Origin: Pelomonas cellulosilytica
GTDB taxonomy: Bacteria; Pseudomonadota; Gammaproteobacteria; Burkholderiales; Burkholderiaceae_C
DNA length: 64,000 bases
Reading direction: 5' to 3'
Assembly (NCBI RefSeq): GCF_021353265.1
Contig: NZ_JAJTWU010000009.1
Span: 62,001-126,000, forward strand
A program made the position numbers and the translations under genes. This document shows positions 51,226-59,513 of the stretch, piece after piece (within the stretch, counting starts at the first letter, position 1; every line of letters starts with the position of its first letter). The notes beneath the pieces were generated by a model. It saw only the letters and a list, made by a program, of their open reading frames with translations, was not told where the DNA came from and searched no databases.

Positions 51226-52920
51226 ATGCGCCGCTTGATGCTCGCCGCGGCGCTGCTGTCCGCCGGCGCGGCGGCGGCGGCCGACATCGCCCTGAACCAG
51301 CTGGGCTTCCTGCCGGGGGCCGCCAAGGTGGCGGCCGTTCCGGCCGGTGCCGCCGGCGAGTTCCGTGTCATCGACATGCGAGGCGGCGGTGTCGCGCTAC
51401 GCGGCCGCCTCACGCCGGCGGCGACCTGGGCGCCATCGGGCCAGGCCGTGCAGCTGGCGGATTTCTCCGCGCTCCACGCACCAGGCCGCTACCGGCTGCA
51501 GGTGGACGGCCTCGCCGATTCGCTGCCCTTCGACATCGGCGAGCGCGTCTATGCCGACGTGAATGCCGGTGCAATCAAGGCCTACTACTACAACCGGGCC
51601 AGCTCGCCGCTGCTGCCGCAGCATGCCGGTCGCTGGGCGCGGCCGGCCGGCCACCCGGACGACCATGTCCTCGTCCATGCCTCCGCCGCCAGTGCAGAAC
51701 GGCCGGAAGGGGCGGTCATCGCCGCGCCCAAGGGCTGGTATGACGCGGGCGACTACAACAAGTACGTCGTCAATTCCGGCGTCACGGTCTACACGCTGCT
51801 GGCCGCTTACGAGCACTACCCATCCCTGTTCAAGGACGGTGCGTTGAACATCCCCGAGAGCGGCAACGGCCTGCCCGACCTGCTCGACGAGGTGTTGTGG
51901 AACCTCGAATGGATGCTCGCCATGCAGGATCCGGCCGATGGCGGCGTTTATCACAAGCTCACCAACTCGGGCTTCGACGGCATCGTCATGCCCGCCGACG
52001 CCAAGGCCGAGCGCTATGTCGTGCAGAAGAGCACCGCGGCGGCGCTGGATTTCGCCGCTGTCATGGCCCAGGCCAGCCGCGTGTTCGCCGCGTTCGACAA
52101 GCAGCGCCCGGGGCTCTCGGCCCGCATGTTGGCCGCATCGCGCCGCTCGTGGGACTGGGCGCGCGCCCATCCCGGCGAGGTCTACCGCCAGCCGCCCGAC
52201 ATCCACACCGGCGCCTACGGCGACAACGAGCTGGCCGACGAGTTCGCCTGGGCGGGGGCCGAGTTGTGGGTCACCACCGGCGAGGCCAGCTACCGGCCCG
52301 ACCTGGACCGGCTCGCCATCGGCGTGCCCGGCTGGAGCGACGTGAAAGGGTTGGCCTGGGTGACGCTCGCGCAGCACCGCGACAAGCTCGCTCCGGCCGA
52401 CCGCAGCCGCGTGCATCAGCGTGTCGCCGGTCTGGCCGACGACCTCAGGGCCGGCTGGAAGGCGTCGGCCTACGGCGTGGGCCTGGGACTCAAGGACTAC
52501 GAGTGGGGCAGCAATGCCGTCGTGCTCAACCGCGCCTTGATGCTGATTCAGGGCTACCGGCTGCAGCCGCAGCCCGACACGCTGGCCGCCGCGCAGGCCC
52601 TGTTCGACCACGTGCTGGGCCGCAACCCGTTGGGCCAGTCCATGGTGACCGGCTTCGGTGCCCGGCCGCCGATGCACCCGCATCACCGCCCCTCTGAGGC
52701 CGATGGCGTGGACGACCCCGTGCCTGGCTTCCTCGTCGGCGGCCCCAACCCCGGCCAGCAGGACGCCAAGCAGTGCCCGGCCTATCCGGCGAAGCAGGCA
52801 GCGCTGAGCTACCTTGACAACTTCTGCAGCTACGCAAGCAACGAGGTGGCCATCAACTGGAATGCGCCGCTGGTGTACGTGTCGGCGGCACTGCAGGCGC
52901 TCACGCCGCGACCCCACTAG
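51226..52920 (+). CDS. GH9 endoglucanase with N-terminal Ig-like domain
   Basis: The product is 564 residues from the ATG at 51226, five bases after the GH31 stop. The signal peptide is MRRLMLAAALLSAGAAAA. Residues of about 20-110 are the CelD-type Ig-like domain (IALNQLGFLPGAAKVAAV). The (alpha/alpha)6 barrel contains GWYDAGDYNKYVVNSG with the two catalytic-base Asp residues, HPHHRPSEADG, the conserved His/Arg region, and SYASNEVAINWNAPLVY with the acid Glu. All key residues are intact. It should cut beta-1,4-glucan backbones (xyloglucan or cellulose) in the periplasm or outside. No carbohydrate-binding module or cohesin/dockerin is seen. Confidence 0.93.
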   Translation: MRRLMLAAALLSAGAAAAADIALNQLGFLPGAAKVAAVPAGAAGEFRVIDMRGGGVALRGRLTPAATWAPSGQAVQLADFSALHAPGRYRLQVDGLADSLPFDIGERVYADVNAGAIKAYYYNRASSPLLPQHAGRWARPAGHPDDHVLVHASAASAERPEGAVIAAPKGWYDAGDYNKYVVNSGVTVYTLLAAYEHYPSLFKDGALNIPESGNGLPDLLDEVLWNLEWMLAMQDPADGGVYHKLTNSGFDGIVMPADAKAERYVVQKSTAAALDFAAVMAQASRVFAAFDKQRPGLSARMLAASRRSWDWARAHPGEVYRQPPDIHTGAYGDNELADEFAWAGAELWVTTGEASYRPDLDRLAIGVPGWSDVKGLAWVTLAQHRDKLAPADRSRVHQRVAGLADDLRAGWKASAYGVGLGLKDYEWGSNAVVLNRALMLIQGYRLQPQPDTLAAAQALFDHVLGRNPLGQSMVTGFGARPPMHPHHRPSEADGVDDPVPGFLVGGPNPGQQDAKQCPAYPAKQAALSYLDNFCSYASNEVAINWNAPLVYVSAALQALTPRPH

Positions 52921-52936
52921 AACCTACGGAGACCCG

Positions 52937-54253
52937 ATGTCCACGACCCACCGCCACCCGCTGACTTGGGTGCCCTCGCTTTACCTGGCCATGGGCCTGC
53001 CCAACGTGATGGTGGGCGTCGTTGCGGCCATCATCTACAAGAACCTGGGCGTGGCCAACGAGGACATCGCGCTCTACACGTCGCAGATGTACCTGCCCTG
53101 GGTGTTGAAGCCGCTGTGGGCGCCGCTGCTGGAGGCCTATCGCAGCAAGCGCTTCTGGGTCATCAGCATGGAGTTCACGATGGCCGCGGGCCTGGGCCTC
53201 GTGGCGCTGTGCCTGCCACTGGACGGGTTCTTCAAGCTGTCGCTGGCGTTCTTCTGGCTTGTCGGCTTCGCGTCGGCTACGCAGGACACCTGCGCCGACG
53301 GCGTCTTCATGACTACGGTCAACAAGACCGACCAGGCCCGCTATTCCGGCCTGCAGGGCATGTGCTGGAACATGGGCGCAGTCATCGCATCGGGCCTGCT
53401 CGTGTCGCTGACGGGCTACCTGCACAACCACGTCGGCATGAGCTGGACGCAGTGCTGGGTGGTCGTCGTGTCGCTGGCCGCGGCGGCGATGGCGCTGTTC
53501 GGCACCTACCACCTTCGTGTGCTGCCGCCCGGCGCGCCGTCGTCGCTGCACGGCCAGGGACTCGCCGTGGGCCTGAAGGCCACGGCGGAGGCCTGGGTCA
53601 CGTTCTTCCAGAAGCCGCAGATCTGGATGATGCTGGCCGTCATCTTCTTCTACCGCTTCGGCGAGGGCTTCATCGAGAAGTTCGGCCCGCTGTTCCTGCT
53701 GGACGGCCGCGCCGCCGGCGGCCTGGGTCTGGACAACGAGGCGTTGGGCCACATCAATGGCACGGTCGGCACGCTGACCTTCATCGCCGGCGCCTTCGTC
53801 GGCGGCTTCTTCGTCGCCCGCCGCACGCTGCCGCGCAGCTTCTTCACGCTGGCGCTGGTGCTCAACGTGCCTCACCTGACCTACTTCTACCTGGCGCAGA
53901 CGCTGCCGACCGACACGACGACGATTGCGCTGGTCGTCGCGATCGAGAAGTTCGGCTTCGGCATGGGCTCGACCGGGCACATGCTCTACATGATGCAGCA
54001 GATCGCCCCGGGGCCCTTCCGCATGGCCCACTACGCGATGGCCACCGGCGTCATGGCGTTGACGAAATGGGGCACCGGCACCGTCAGCGGCGCGCTGTGG
54101 AACGCGGTGGACCATCACTACGTCAGCTTCTTCGGCTGGGTGCTTGTGTTCTCCATCCCGCCGGTCATCCTCGCGTGGCTCGCGCCGTTCCCGCACGAGC
54201 AGGACCACACGGCCGCAGTCGACGGCCAGGCCGCACCTGCCGGAGGACACTGA
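52937..54253 (+). CDS. MFS transporter, AmpG/PAT-like
   Basis: The product is 438 residues from the ATG at 52937; an earlier in-frame start overlaps the GH9 gene and adds Arg-rich noise. About twelve transmembrane helices are present. The opening WVPSLYLAMGLPNVMVGVV and LKPLWAPLLEAYRSKRFWV match the AmpG-like branch of the major facilitator superfamily, whose best-known members import muropeptides. In this operon, 16 bases after GH9 and 2 bases before a deacetylase gene, it more likely carries oligosaccharides from glucan or xyloglucan breakdown. Substrate is inferred from context. Confidence 0.85.
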   Translation: MSTTHRHPLTWVPSLYLAMGLPNVMVGVVAAIIYKNLGVANEDIALYTSQMYLPWVLKPLWAPLLEAYRSKRFWVISMEFTMAAGLGLVALCLPLDGFFKLSLAFFWLVGFASATQDTCADGVFMTTVNKTDQARYSGLQGMCWNMGAVIASGLLVSLTGYLHNHVGMSWTQCWVVVVSLAAAAMALFGTYHLRVLPPGAPSSLHGQGLAVGLKATAEAWVTFFQKPQIWMMLAVIFFYRFGEGFIEKFGPLFLLDGRAAGGLGLDNEALGHINGTVGTLTFIAGAFVGGFFVARRTLPRSFFTLALVLNVPHLTYFYLAQTLPTDTTTIALVVAIEKFGFGMGSTGHMLYMMQQIAPGPFRMAHYAMATGVMALTKWGTGTVSGALWNAVDHHYVSFFGWVLVFSIPPVILAWLAPFPHEQDHTAAVDGQAAPAGGH

Positions 54254-54255
54254 CG

Positions 54256-54984
54256 ATGAAACCGCTGTTGACGCTGATCATGGCCACCCTGACCACCGCG
54301 GCCTTCGCCGCACCGCCCGCCTGCGGGTCCGACGCGCTCGGTACCTCGCGCACGCTGACGCTCAGGCGCGAAGCCGCCGCCTGGGGCACGGCGCAGCACG
54401 CTGCGCTGCCGGGCCTGGCGCCCAGGGAGGTGGTGCTGACCTTCGACGATGGCCCTCGGCCAGAGTCCACGCCGCTCGTGCTGAAGGCGCTGGCGGATCA
54501 GTGCGTGAAGGCGACGTTCTTCATGAACGGCGAGCCGCTGCGCCAGCATCCTGAGACGGCGCGCCAGGTGCGCGACGCCGGGCACTCGGTCGGCATGCAC
54601 GGCTTCCGCCACGACAACTTCAGCCAAATGCCCGCGGCAGCGCAACTGGCCGACCTGGACGCGATGGTGGCGGCCTACCGCGAGGTACTGGGTGACGAAC
54701 CAGCGGCGTACCGCTTCCCATTCCTGGCCGAGGCTCCGGCCTTGCTCGCGGCGCTGAAGGACCGCGGCCTGACGGTGATGTCCGTGGATGCCGGCGCCGA
54801 GGACTGGCTGCCCAACCAGACGCCGCAGATGCTGGCCGACAAGCTGCTGGGCCAGCTCGCCAAGAGTGGCGGCGGGATCGTGTTGCTGCACGATGCGCAG
54901 GATCAGACGGCGAGGGCGTTGCCGTTCCTGCTGTCTGCATTGAAGGGTGGTGGCTACCGCGTGGTGCAGCTGCGCTGGGAGTGA
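54256..54984 (+). CDS. secreted polysaccharide deacetylase (NodB/CE4)
   Basis: The product is 242 residues from the ATG at 54256, two bases past the MFS stop. A signal peptide (MKPLLTLIMATLTTAAFAA) precedes the NodB homology domain. Motif 1 is VLTFDDGP, with the metal- and base-type Asp pair; motif 2 is HGFRHDNFS, with the His pair; motif 3 is near YRFPFL; and motif 5 is VLLHDA. The catalytic set appears complete. It could remove acetyl groups from plant hemicellulose or from a cell-surface polysaccharide. The position at the end of the glucan operon favours acetylated xyloglucan or xylan, which is inference. A larger open frame around it is an antisense-like artefact. Confidence 0.88.
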   Translation: MKPLLTLIMATLTTAAFAAPPACGSDALGTSRTLTLRREAAAWGTAQHAALPGLAPREVVLTFDDGPRPESTPLVLKALADQCVKATFFMNGEPLRQHPETARQVRDAGHSVGMHGFRHDNFSQMPAAAQLADLDAMVAAYREVLGDEPAAYRFPFLAEAPALLAALKDRGLTVMSVDAGAEDWLPNQTPQMLADKLLGQLAKSGGGIVLLHDAQDQTARALPFLLSALKGGGYRVVQLRWE

Positions 54985-55196
54985 GCGCGTTGGCGACCCT
55001 TCTGGCGGTCAGCTGCGGTTTGCCGCAACGTCGTTTGCTCGTTGCTGAGGGTGCTGCGAGCCCACCACGGCGGGCCGAACTCCCGGAAGGCGCCGAGCAA
55101 AATGTGCAACAGAAAAGGCCTTCTCGCTCGACGTCGGGGTCGGCGTGGATCTCAGCTCGGTCGAACCCACTGTGTGGTCGGCCCGGGCAGTAAGAC
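54985..55196. other. convergent intergenic region between the two sugar loci
   Basis: This gap of 212 bases separates the deacetylase (plus) from the DeoR-type regulator (minus). A short hairpin TGCGG-TTTG-CCGCA (55013-55026) follows the deacetylase stop by 28 bases and could be a weak terminator. I see no gene. Confidence 0.45.
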
Positions 55197-56009
55197 CTAC
55201 GCCAGCACCACCTCAATCCCCCGCCCCCTCAACTGATCCACGATTGCCTGATCCGCCCCACTGTCCGTGATCAGCATGTCCAGCTGCTCCACCGGCGCAA
55301 TGACGGACAGGTTGCGCTTCATCAGCTTCGACGCATCGGCCACCGCGATCACCTGCCGCGAGATCTTCATCATCTGGGCGTTGAGCTGCGCTTCCAGCAG
55401 ATGCGGTGTCATCAGGCCGATGTCGGGGTCCAGGCTGTCCACGCCGAGGAACAACCGATCGGCGTAGAGCCCCTGAAGCGCCGCCACCGCCTGGGGCCCC
55501 GACAGCGAGTACGAGTTCGGCCTCAGCTGGCCGCCCGGCATGATGAGGTTGACGTGCGGCACCGTCGCCAGCAGTGCGGCGATGTTGAGCGCGTTGGTGA
55601 TGACGTTCAGCGACGTGAGCCGCAGGCCGCGGATCTGCTTGGCGATCTCCTCCGTCGTGGAGCCGCTGTCCAGCAGGATGGTCTCGCCGTCGCGGATCAG
55701 CTTCGCGGCCTCGGCGGCGATGCGCGCCTTCTGTTCGTGCCGCAGCTTCTGCTTCACGCCGATCGGCACTTCCTCGGTGTCGCGCTGCGCGAGCGCGCCG
55801 CCGTGCGTGCGCAGCACGGCGCCGGTGGCGGCCAGCGCGTTGAGGTCGCTGCGGATCGTCACGACCGAGGTGTGGAAGCGCTCGGCCAGCTCGTCCACGG
55901 TCACGCGACCCTGCGTCTGTACCAGCTCGCGAATGACGCGTCGGCGTTCGTCGATGAGCAGAGGGCTTTCGGTCTTCTTTTCTGTCGCTTTGGCAACGGC
56001 GGCTGGCAT
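55197..56009 (-). CDS. agaR: DeoR-family repressor, AgaR-like
   Basis: The product is 270 residues from the ATG at 56009; 20 further codons are open upstream but contain the operator-like repeats. The DeoR helix-turn-helix is at about residues 18-70 (RRRVIRELVQTQGRVTVDELAERF). The C-terminal sugar-phosphate-sensing domain has ILLDSGSTTEEIAKQI, NVITNALNIAALL, LFLGVDSLDPDIGL and DASKLMKRNLSVI, all typical. The family senses a phosphosugar; with AgaS, a kinase and GatZ upstream on the same strand, galactosamine- or tagatose-6-phosphate is the likely inducer. CGAAAG/CTTTCG pairs lie just upstream of its start and in the main divergent promoter. Confidence 0.9.
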   Translation of the reverse strand: MPAAVAKATEKKTESPLLIDERRRVIRELVQTQGRVTVDELAERFHTSVVTIRSDLNALAATGAVLRTHGGALAQRDTEEVPIGVKQKLRHEQKARIAAEAAKLIRDGETILLDSGSTTEEIAKQIRGLRLTSLNVITNALNIAALLATVPHVNLIMPGGQLRPNSYSLSGPQAVAALQGLYADRLFLGVDSLDPDIGLMTPHLLEAQLNAQMMKISRQVIAVADASKLMKRNLSVIAPVEQLDMLITDSGADQAIVDQLRGRGIEVVLA

Positions 56010-56015
56010 GGCACT

Positions 56016-56036
56016 CGAAAGGCGTGATGACTTTCG
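56016..56036. promoter_or_regulatory. CGAAAG-N9-CTTTCG dyad upstream of agaR
   Basis: CGAAAG at 56016-56021 and CTTTCG at 56031-56036 form an inverted pair 7-27 bases upstream of the agaR ATG. The same hexamers form a cluster in the 60423-60654 promoter region, so this is the likely autoregulatory site. Confidence 0.6.
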
Positions 56037-56071
56037 GATGATATCGAGCGAAGGTCGCGCGCCAGCCACGG

Positions 56072-57028
56072 TCAGCCCTGCAGCAGGCCCAGCGCCGCGC
56101 CGCGCAGCGGCTGGCCGGCCAGGCGAGCGGCGTACAGCGCGGCGCCCATTTCCGGGCCGAAGCGCGGGCGCTTCAGCACCGCGCCGGGCTGTCGGCGCGA
56201 CAGCGCGGCCTGCAACGGCCCCAGCACCAGCTCGCCTGCCGTGAACACGCCGCCGGAGTACGACACGTCGAGCGGCGCGCCGGCGGGCAGTCCGAGCGAG
56301 CGGGCAGTGCCGGCGGCCAGCAGCGCCAGCTCGTCACCCGCGCGCACGAGCAACTGTCGGGCCTGTGCGTCACCCGCCTGGGCTGCGGTGGTGGCAAGGC
56401 GCGCAGCCTGCGCGAAGCGGCTGCGCGCGGCGCTGCCGTTGATGGCGGCGCACAGGTCCAGATCGTGCGCCAGCTGGAAGTGCTCCCGCACCAGAGCCAG
56501 CAGCGGGCCCGGTTCGGTGCGGCCATCGGCCATGCGGGAGAACAGCGCCAGCACCTCTCGCGCCAGCCAGTACGCTGAGCCTTCATCACCGAATACCTCG
56601 CCCCAGCCACCGCAGCGAGCGCTTCGGCCCTGCCATTCGCCGTAGGCGATGGAGCCGGTGCCGGCGACGAGGCTGATGCCGTCCGCGCCGGCCAGCGAGC
56701 CGGCCCAGCTGCACACCATGTCGTTGCCGACGGTATGCCGCGGCAGCGCTCCTTCCAGCAGGCTGCTGAAGTCGGCGAGCAGCGCGCTGTCTTCGCCATG
56801 CGCAGGCAGGCCGGCGAAGGCATGTGTCACGTCCGATGACTGGGCGCCGGCCAGGTCGAGCGTGGCCTTCACACCGTCGTGCAGCAGCGCCCGCAGCGCG
56901 TCGAAGCCGATCTCCAGGTAGTAGCTGGTCGTCGATTCGTGTCGTGCGAGCAGGCGGCCGGCGGCGTCCACCAGAACGAAGGCAGTCTTGGTGCCGCCAC
57001 CGTCTATGCCCAGGAACATGGCGCTCAT
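56072..57028 (-). CDS. BadF/BadG/BcrA-type sugar kinase (N-acetylhexosamine kinase-like)
   Basis: The product is 318 residues from the ATG at 57028, overlapping the agaS stop as ATGA. The ASKHA-fold ATP-binding signatures are GIDGGGTKTAFVLVD at the N-terminus and VAGTGSIAYG in the middle, followed by GGWGEVFGDEGSAYWL, the hallmark of NagK-like members of the BadF/BadG family. It should phosphorylate N-acetylgalactosamine or N-acetylglucosamine in the cytoplasm, supplying the phosphosugar for the AgaS step. This replaces a PTS, of which there is no sign. Substrate specificity cannot be read from sequence. It is 62 bases upstream of agaR. Confidence 0.88.
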   Translation of the reverse strand: MSAMFLGIDGGGTKTAFVLVDAAGRLLARHESTTSYYLEIGFDALRALLHDGVKATLDLAGAQSSDVTHAFAGLPAHGEDSALLADFSSLLEGALPRHTVGNDMVCSWAGSLAGADGISLVAGTGSIAYGEWQGRSARCGGWGEVFGDEGSAYWLAREVLALFSRMADGRTEPGPLLALVREHFQLAHDLDLCAAINGSAARSRFAQAARLATTAAQAGDAQARQLLVRAGDELALLAAGTARSLGLPAGAPLDVSYSGGVFTAGELVLGPLQAALSRRQPGAVLKRPRFGPEMGAALYAARLAGQPLRGAALGLLQG

Positions 57029-58209
57029 GCGTGCGATTGCTGCTGCTGAACCAGGGGGTGGATGGTGACACCGCTGACGACGCGGGTCACGGTGCCCGAG
57101 GCGCTGGGGTTGTCCGGCGTGATGCCGCGCGAAAGCGAGGCCAGCAGCGCCAGGCATTGGGCGAAGACGAGTGCGATCGGCGCCAGCGCCACGTCGGGCG
57201 AGTTGGGGGGCAGGGCGACCCGCACGTCGTCTGCATGTAGCGGCGTCATGCCGTCCGGCCCTGCGCTGCTGAGCGACACCACCCGGGCGCGGCCTTCCCG
57301 GCGCAGCTCGCGCAGCAGGTCCAGGTCGTAGCGGCGGGTATAGGCATCGTTGGACAGGAAGATGACGACCAGCGTGCGGTCGTTGAGGATGGTCTTCGGC
57401 CCATGACGGAAGCCCAGCGGCGAGTCGGCCAGTGCAATCAGCTGACCATCGGTCAGCTCCAACAGCTTCAGCGCCGCCTCGCGGGCAAGACCCTGCAGCG
57501 CGTTGCTGCCCAGGTAGACGACGCGCTCGAACGGCTGATCGGCCAACGCGTGGAGCCGGTCGGCCTCGGTGGCCAGCAGCTGTTGCGCGGCGGATGCCAG
57601 CGCGGTCGCCGGCGCAAGTGGCAGCCCGAACGCCCAACCCGCGGCCAGCAGCATGCCGCTGAAGCTGGACGTCATCGCAAAGGCGCGGTCATGTGTCTCG
57701 TCGGGCAGCAGCAGCACATGGGCGTTCGCCTGGCTGGCCATGCGGCGGTTGAGCTGGCCCTCCGCGGCGCAGGTGACGACGAGGTGGTGGCAGTGCTGCA
57801 CGAGCTGGTCGGCCAGCTCGACGGCGGCCAGGCTCTCCGGGCTGTTGCCTGAGCGCGCGAATGAGACGAGCAGCGTCGGCACGGCGGGCTGCAAACATTC
57901 GGCGGGGCTGGAGACGATGTCCGTCGTGGCCACGGCCTCGACGCGGATGCCAGGCCGCTGGCCCAGCATGCGCAGCAGGCCCGGTGCCAGGCACTGGCCG
58001 ATGAAGGCCGAGCTGCCGGCGCCGGTCAGCACGATGCGCAGGTCCGGCAGCGCGAGCAGCGGCTGCAAGAAGGCATCGAGTGCCGCCCGGCCGGCCTGCA
58101 GCTGGTCGTGCACGGTCTGCCAGACCGCCGGCTGATGGGCGATCTCACGGGCGGTGTGGTGGCCGCCGCGGTGGTCGAGGTCGGCAGGGTCGAGTTGGAG
58201 CAGGGTCAT
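57025..58209 (-). CDS. agaS: SIS-domain sugar isomerase/deaminase, AgaS-like
   Basis: The product is 394 residues from the ATG at 58209. Two SIS domains are present: the first with IVLTGAGSSAFIGQ and VSFARSGNSPESLAAVELAD, the second with VVYLGSNALQGLAREAALKLLEL and PLGFRHGPKTIL. The layout and length match AgaS, which converts galactosamine-6-phosphate to tagatose-6-phosphate with release of ammonia. The glutaminase domain of GlmS is missing, so it is a deaminase-type rather than an amidotransferase. The neighbours (kinase, GatZ/KbaZ, AgaR-like repressor) support the galactosamine assignment over glucosamine. It is separated from the GatZ gene by 20 bases. Confidence 0.9.
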   Translation of the reverse strand: MTLLQLDPADLDHRGGHHTAREIAHQPAVWQTVHDQLQAGRAALDAFLQPLLALPDLRIVLTGAGSSAFIGQCLAPGLLRMLGQRPGIRVEAVATTDIVSSPAECLQPAVPTLLVSFARSGNSPESLAAVELADQLVQHCHHLVVTCAAEGQLNRRMASQANAHVLLLPDETHDRAFAMTSSFSGMLLAAGWAFGLPLAPATALASAAQQLLATEADRLHALADQPFERVVYLGSNALQGLAREAALKLLELTDGQLIALADSPLGFRHGPKTILNDRTLVVIFLSNDAYTRRYDLDLLRELRREGRARVVSLSSAGPDGMTPLHADDVRVALPPNSPDVALAPIALVFAQCLALLASLSRGITPDNPSASGTVTRVVSGVTIHPLVQQQQSHA

Positions 58210-58229
58210 CTTGTTGTCGTTTTGAACAG

Positions 58230-59513
58230 TCAAGCGGTGCAGGCCGCGAGGTAGGGACGCAGCGCTTGCACGGTGCCGTCGCGCAGCAGGGCGTCGGTGT
58301 GCGTCGGCAAGCGGCCTTCGCGCACGGCCTCGTACTGGCGCGGCAGGTACTGGCTCAGCAGCGTCAGCGGTGGCGGTGCGGCGTCGAGGCGGGCGAGCAT
58401 CGTGTCGCAGGCCCGGCGCACGGCGGGGTGGGCCCAGTAGTAGCGGATGCGGTCGCTCAGGGAGTAGGCCAGGTCCACGTCCAGGCGCGAGGCGTCCTGG
58501 TAGTAGCCGCGCCAGTGCTCGGGCTCCGCGCGCATGACGCCGAGCACCGTATCCACCAGCCCATCGCCTTCGCCCACCCACTCGCGCTCCACGGCGGCCA
58601 GGCCCCACAGCGTCTCGCGCAGCGCGAAGGTCACGCCCGGGCCCACCTTCAGGATGGCGAAATGGTCGCGCGCCAGCTGAGCGAGGTGCTCCGGCGTCTG
58701 GTAGTCGGTGGAATGGGCCTCGTAGACGAGGCCAGGCTGGGTCTCGATGAAGGCGCTCAACTCGCGGGCCTTCTCGGGGCGGTAGTCGATGACCTTGTGG
58801 TGGTCGAACTCCACGCCAGGCTGCACGACCATCGCGATGACACGCTGCCAGGCCAGTTCCAGCCCGGCGCGCTCGAACGCATGGCGATGCAGCGCCAGCG
58901 TTGACGAGGCCGCGTCGGGAGACGTCACGGCGAGCTCGCCGAGGTCTTCATGCGCGCCGCCGGGCACTGGTACTTCGGTGCCGATGACGTAGACGGGCGG
59001 CTCGCCGCGGTCGGTCGCGTCGCGCCAGGCGGCTTCGGCGGCGTGGCAAAGGCGCACGGCGCGGGCGGCGATGACTTCTTCCGGCAGCGGGACCGGGTCA
59101 CCGGCGCAGCTCATAGAGCAGTCCAAGTGGATCTTGCGGAAGCCCGCGGCCACGTACTGCGCCACCATCACCTCGGCCTTGGCCATGGCGGCCTCGGCCG
59201 GCAGTTTGCGCCAGGCATTGGGCCCGAGGTGATCGCCACCGAGCACCAGCAACTCGGGCGGCAGCCCCTCTTCGGCAGCCATTTGCTGCACGTACCGGCG
59301 GAAGTCGACCGGTGTCATGCCGGTGTAGCCGCCGTCCTGGTTGACCTGGTTGGACGTGGCTTCGATGAGCGCCGGCCGGCCGTGGGTCGCGCATTCACGC
59401 AACGTGGCGGCGATGACGACGGGATGCGCGGAGCAGACGGACGGGATGCCCACGGCGGCATGCCCCGGGGCGGTTTGCTTGTGGCGGCGCACGAGTTCGA
59501 GCATGAGCTTCAT
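58230..59513 (-). CDS. GatZ/KbaZ/AgaZ-like protein of tagatose-bisphosphate metabolism
   Basis: The product is 427 residues from the ATG at 59513, with AAGGAG upstream and an ATGA overlap with the permease gene. The family pattern is clear: GIPSVCSAHPVVIAATL, IEATSNQVNQDGGYTGMTP, LVLGGDHLGPNAW, KIHLDCSMSCAGD and VIGTEVPVPGG. Members are described as non-catalytic subunits of class II tagatose-1,6-bisphosphate aldolase (partner GatY/KbaY), and in some amino-sugar pathways have been proposed to act as the tagatose-6-phosphate kinase. No GatY/KbaY-type aldolase and no PfkB-type kinase is in this window, which leaves its exact role open. Confidence 0.9.
   Translation of the reverse strand: MKLMLELVRRHKQTAPGHAAVGIPSVCSAHPVVIAATLRECATHGRPALIEATSNQVNQDGGYTGMTPVDFRRYVQQMAAEEGLPPELLVLGGDHLGPNAWRKLPAEAAMAKAEVMVAQYVAAGFRKIHLDCSMSCAGDPVPLPEEVIAARAVRLCHAAEAAWRDATDRGEPPVYVIGTEVPVPGGAHEDLGELAVTSPDAASSTLALHRHAFERAGLELAWQRVIAMVVQPGVEFDHHKVIDYRPEKARELSAFIETQPGLVYEAHSTDYQTPEHLAQLARDHFAILKVGPGVTFALRETLWGLAAVEREWVGEGDGLVDTVLGVMRAEPEHWRGYYQDASRLDVDLAYSLSDRIRYYWAHPAVRRACDTMLARLDAAPPPLTLLSQYLPRQYEAVREGRLPTHTDALLRDGTVQALRPYLAACTA

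Noticed and set aside
57025-58608. A 527-residue version of the AgaS-like protein.
   Set aside because: The N-terminal extension lies antisense-like over the GatZ gene and has no homology; the 394-residue form has the normal family length.
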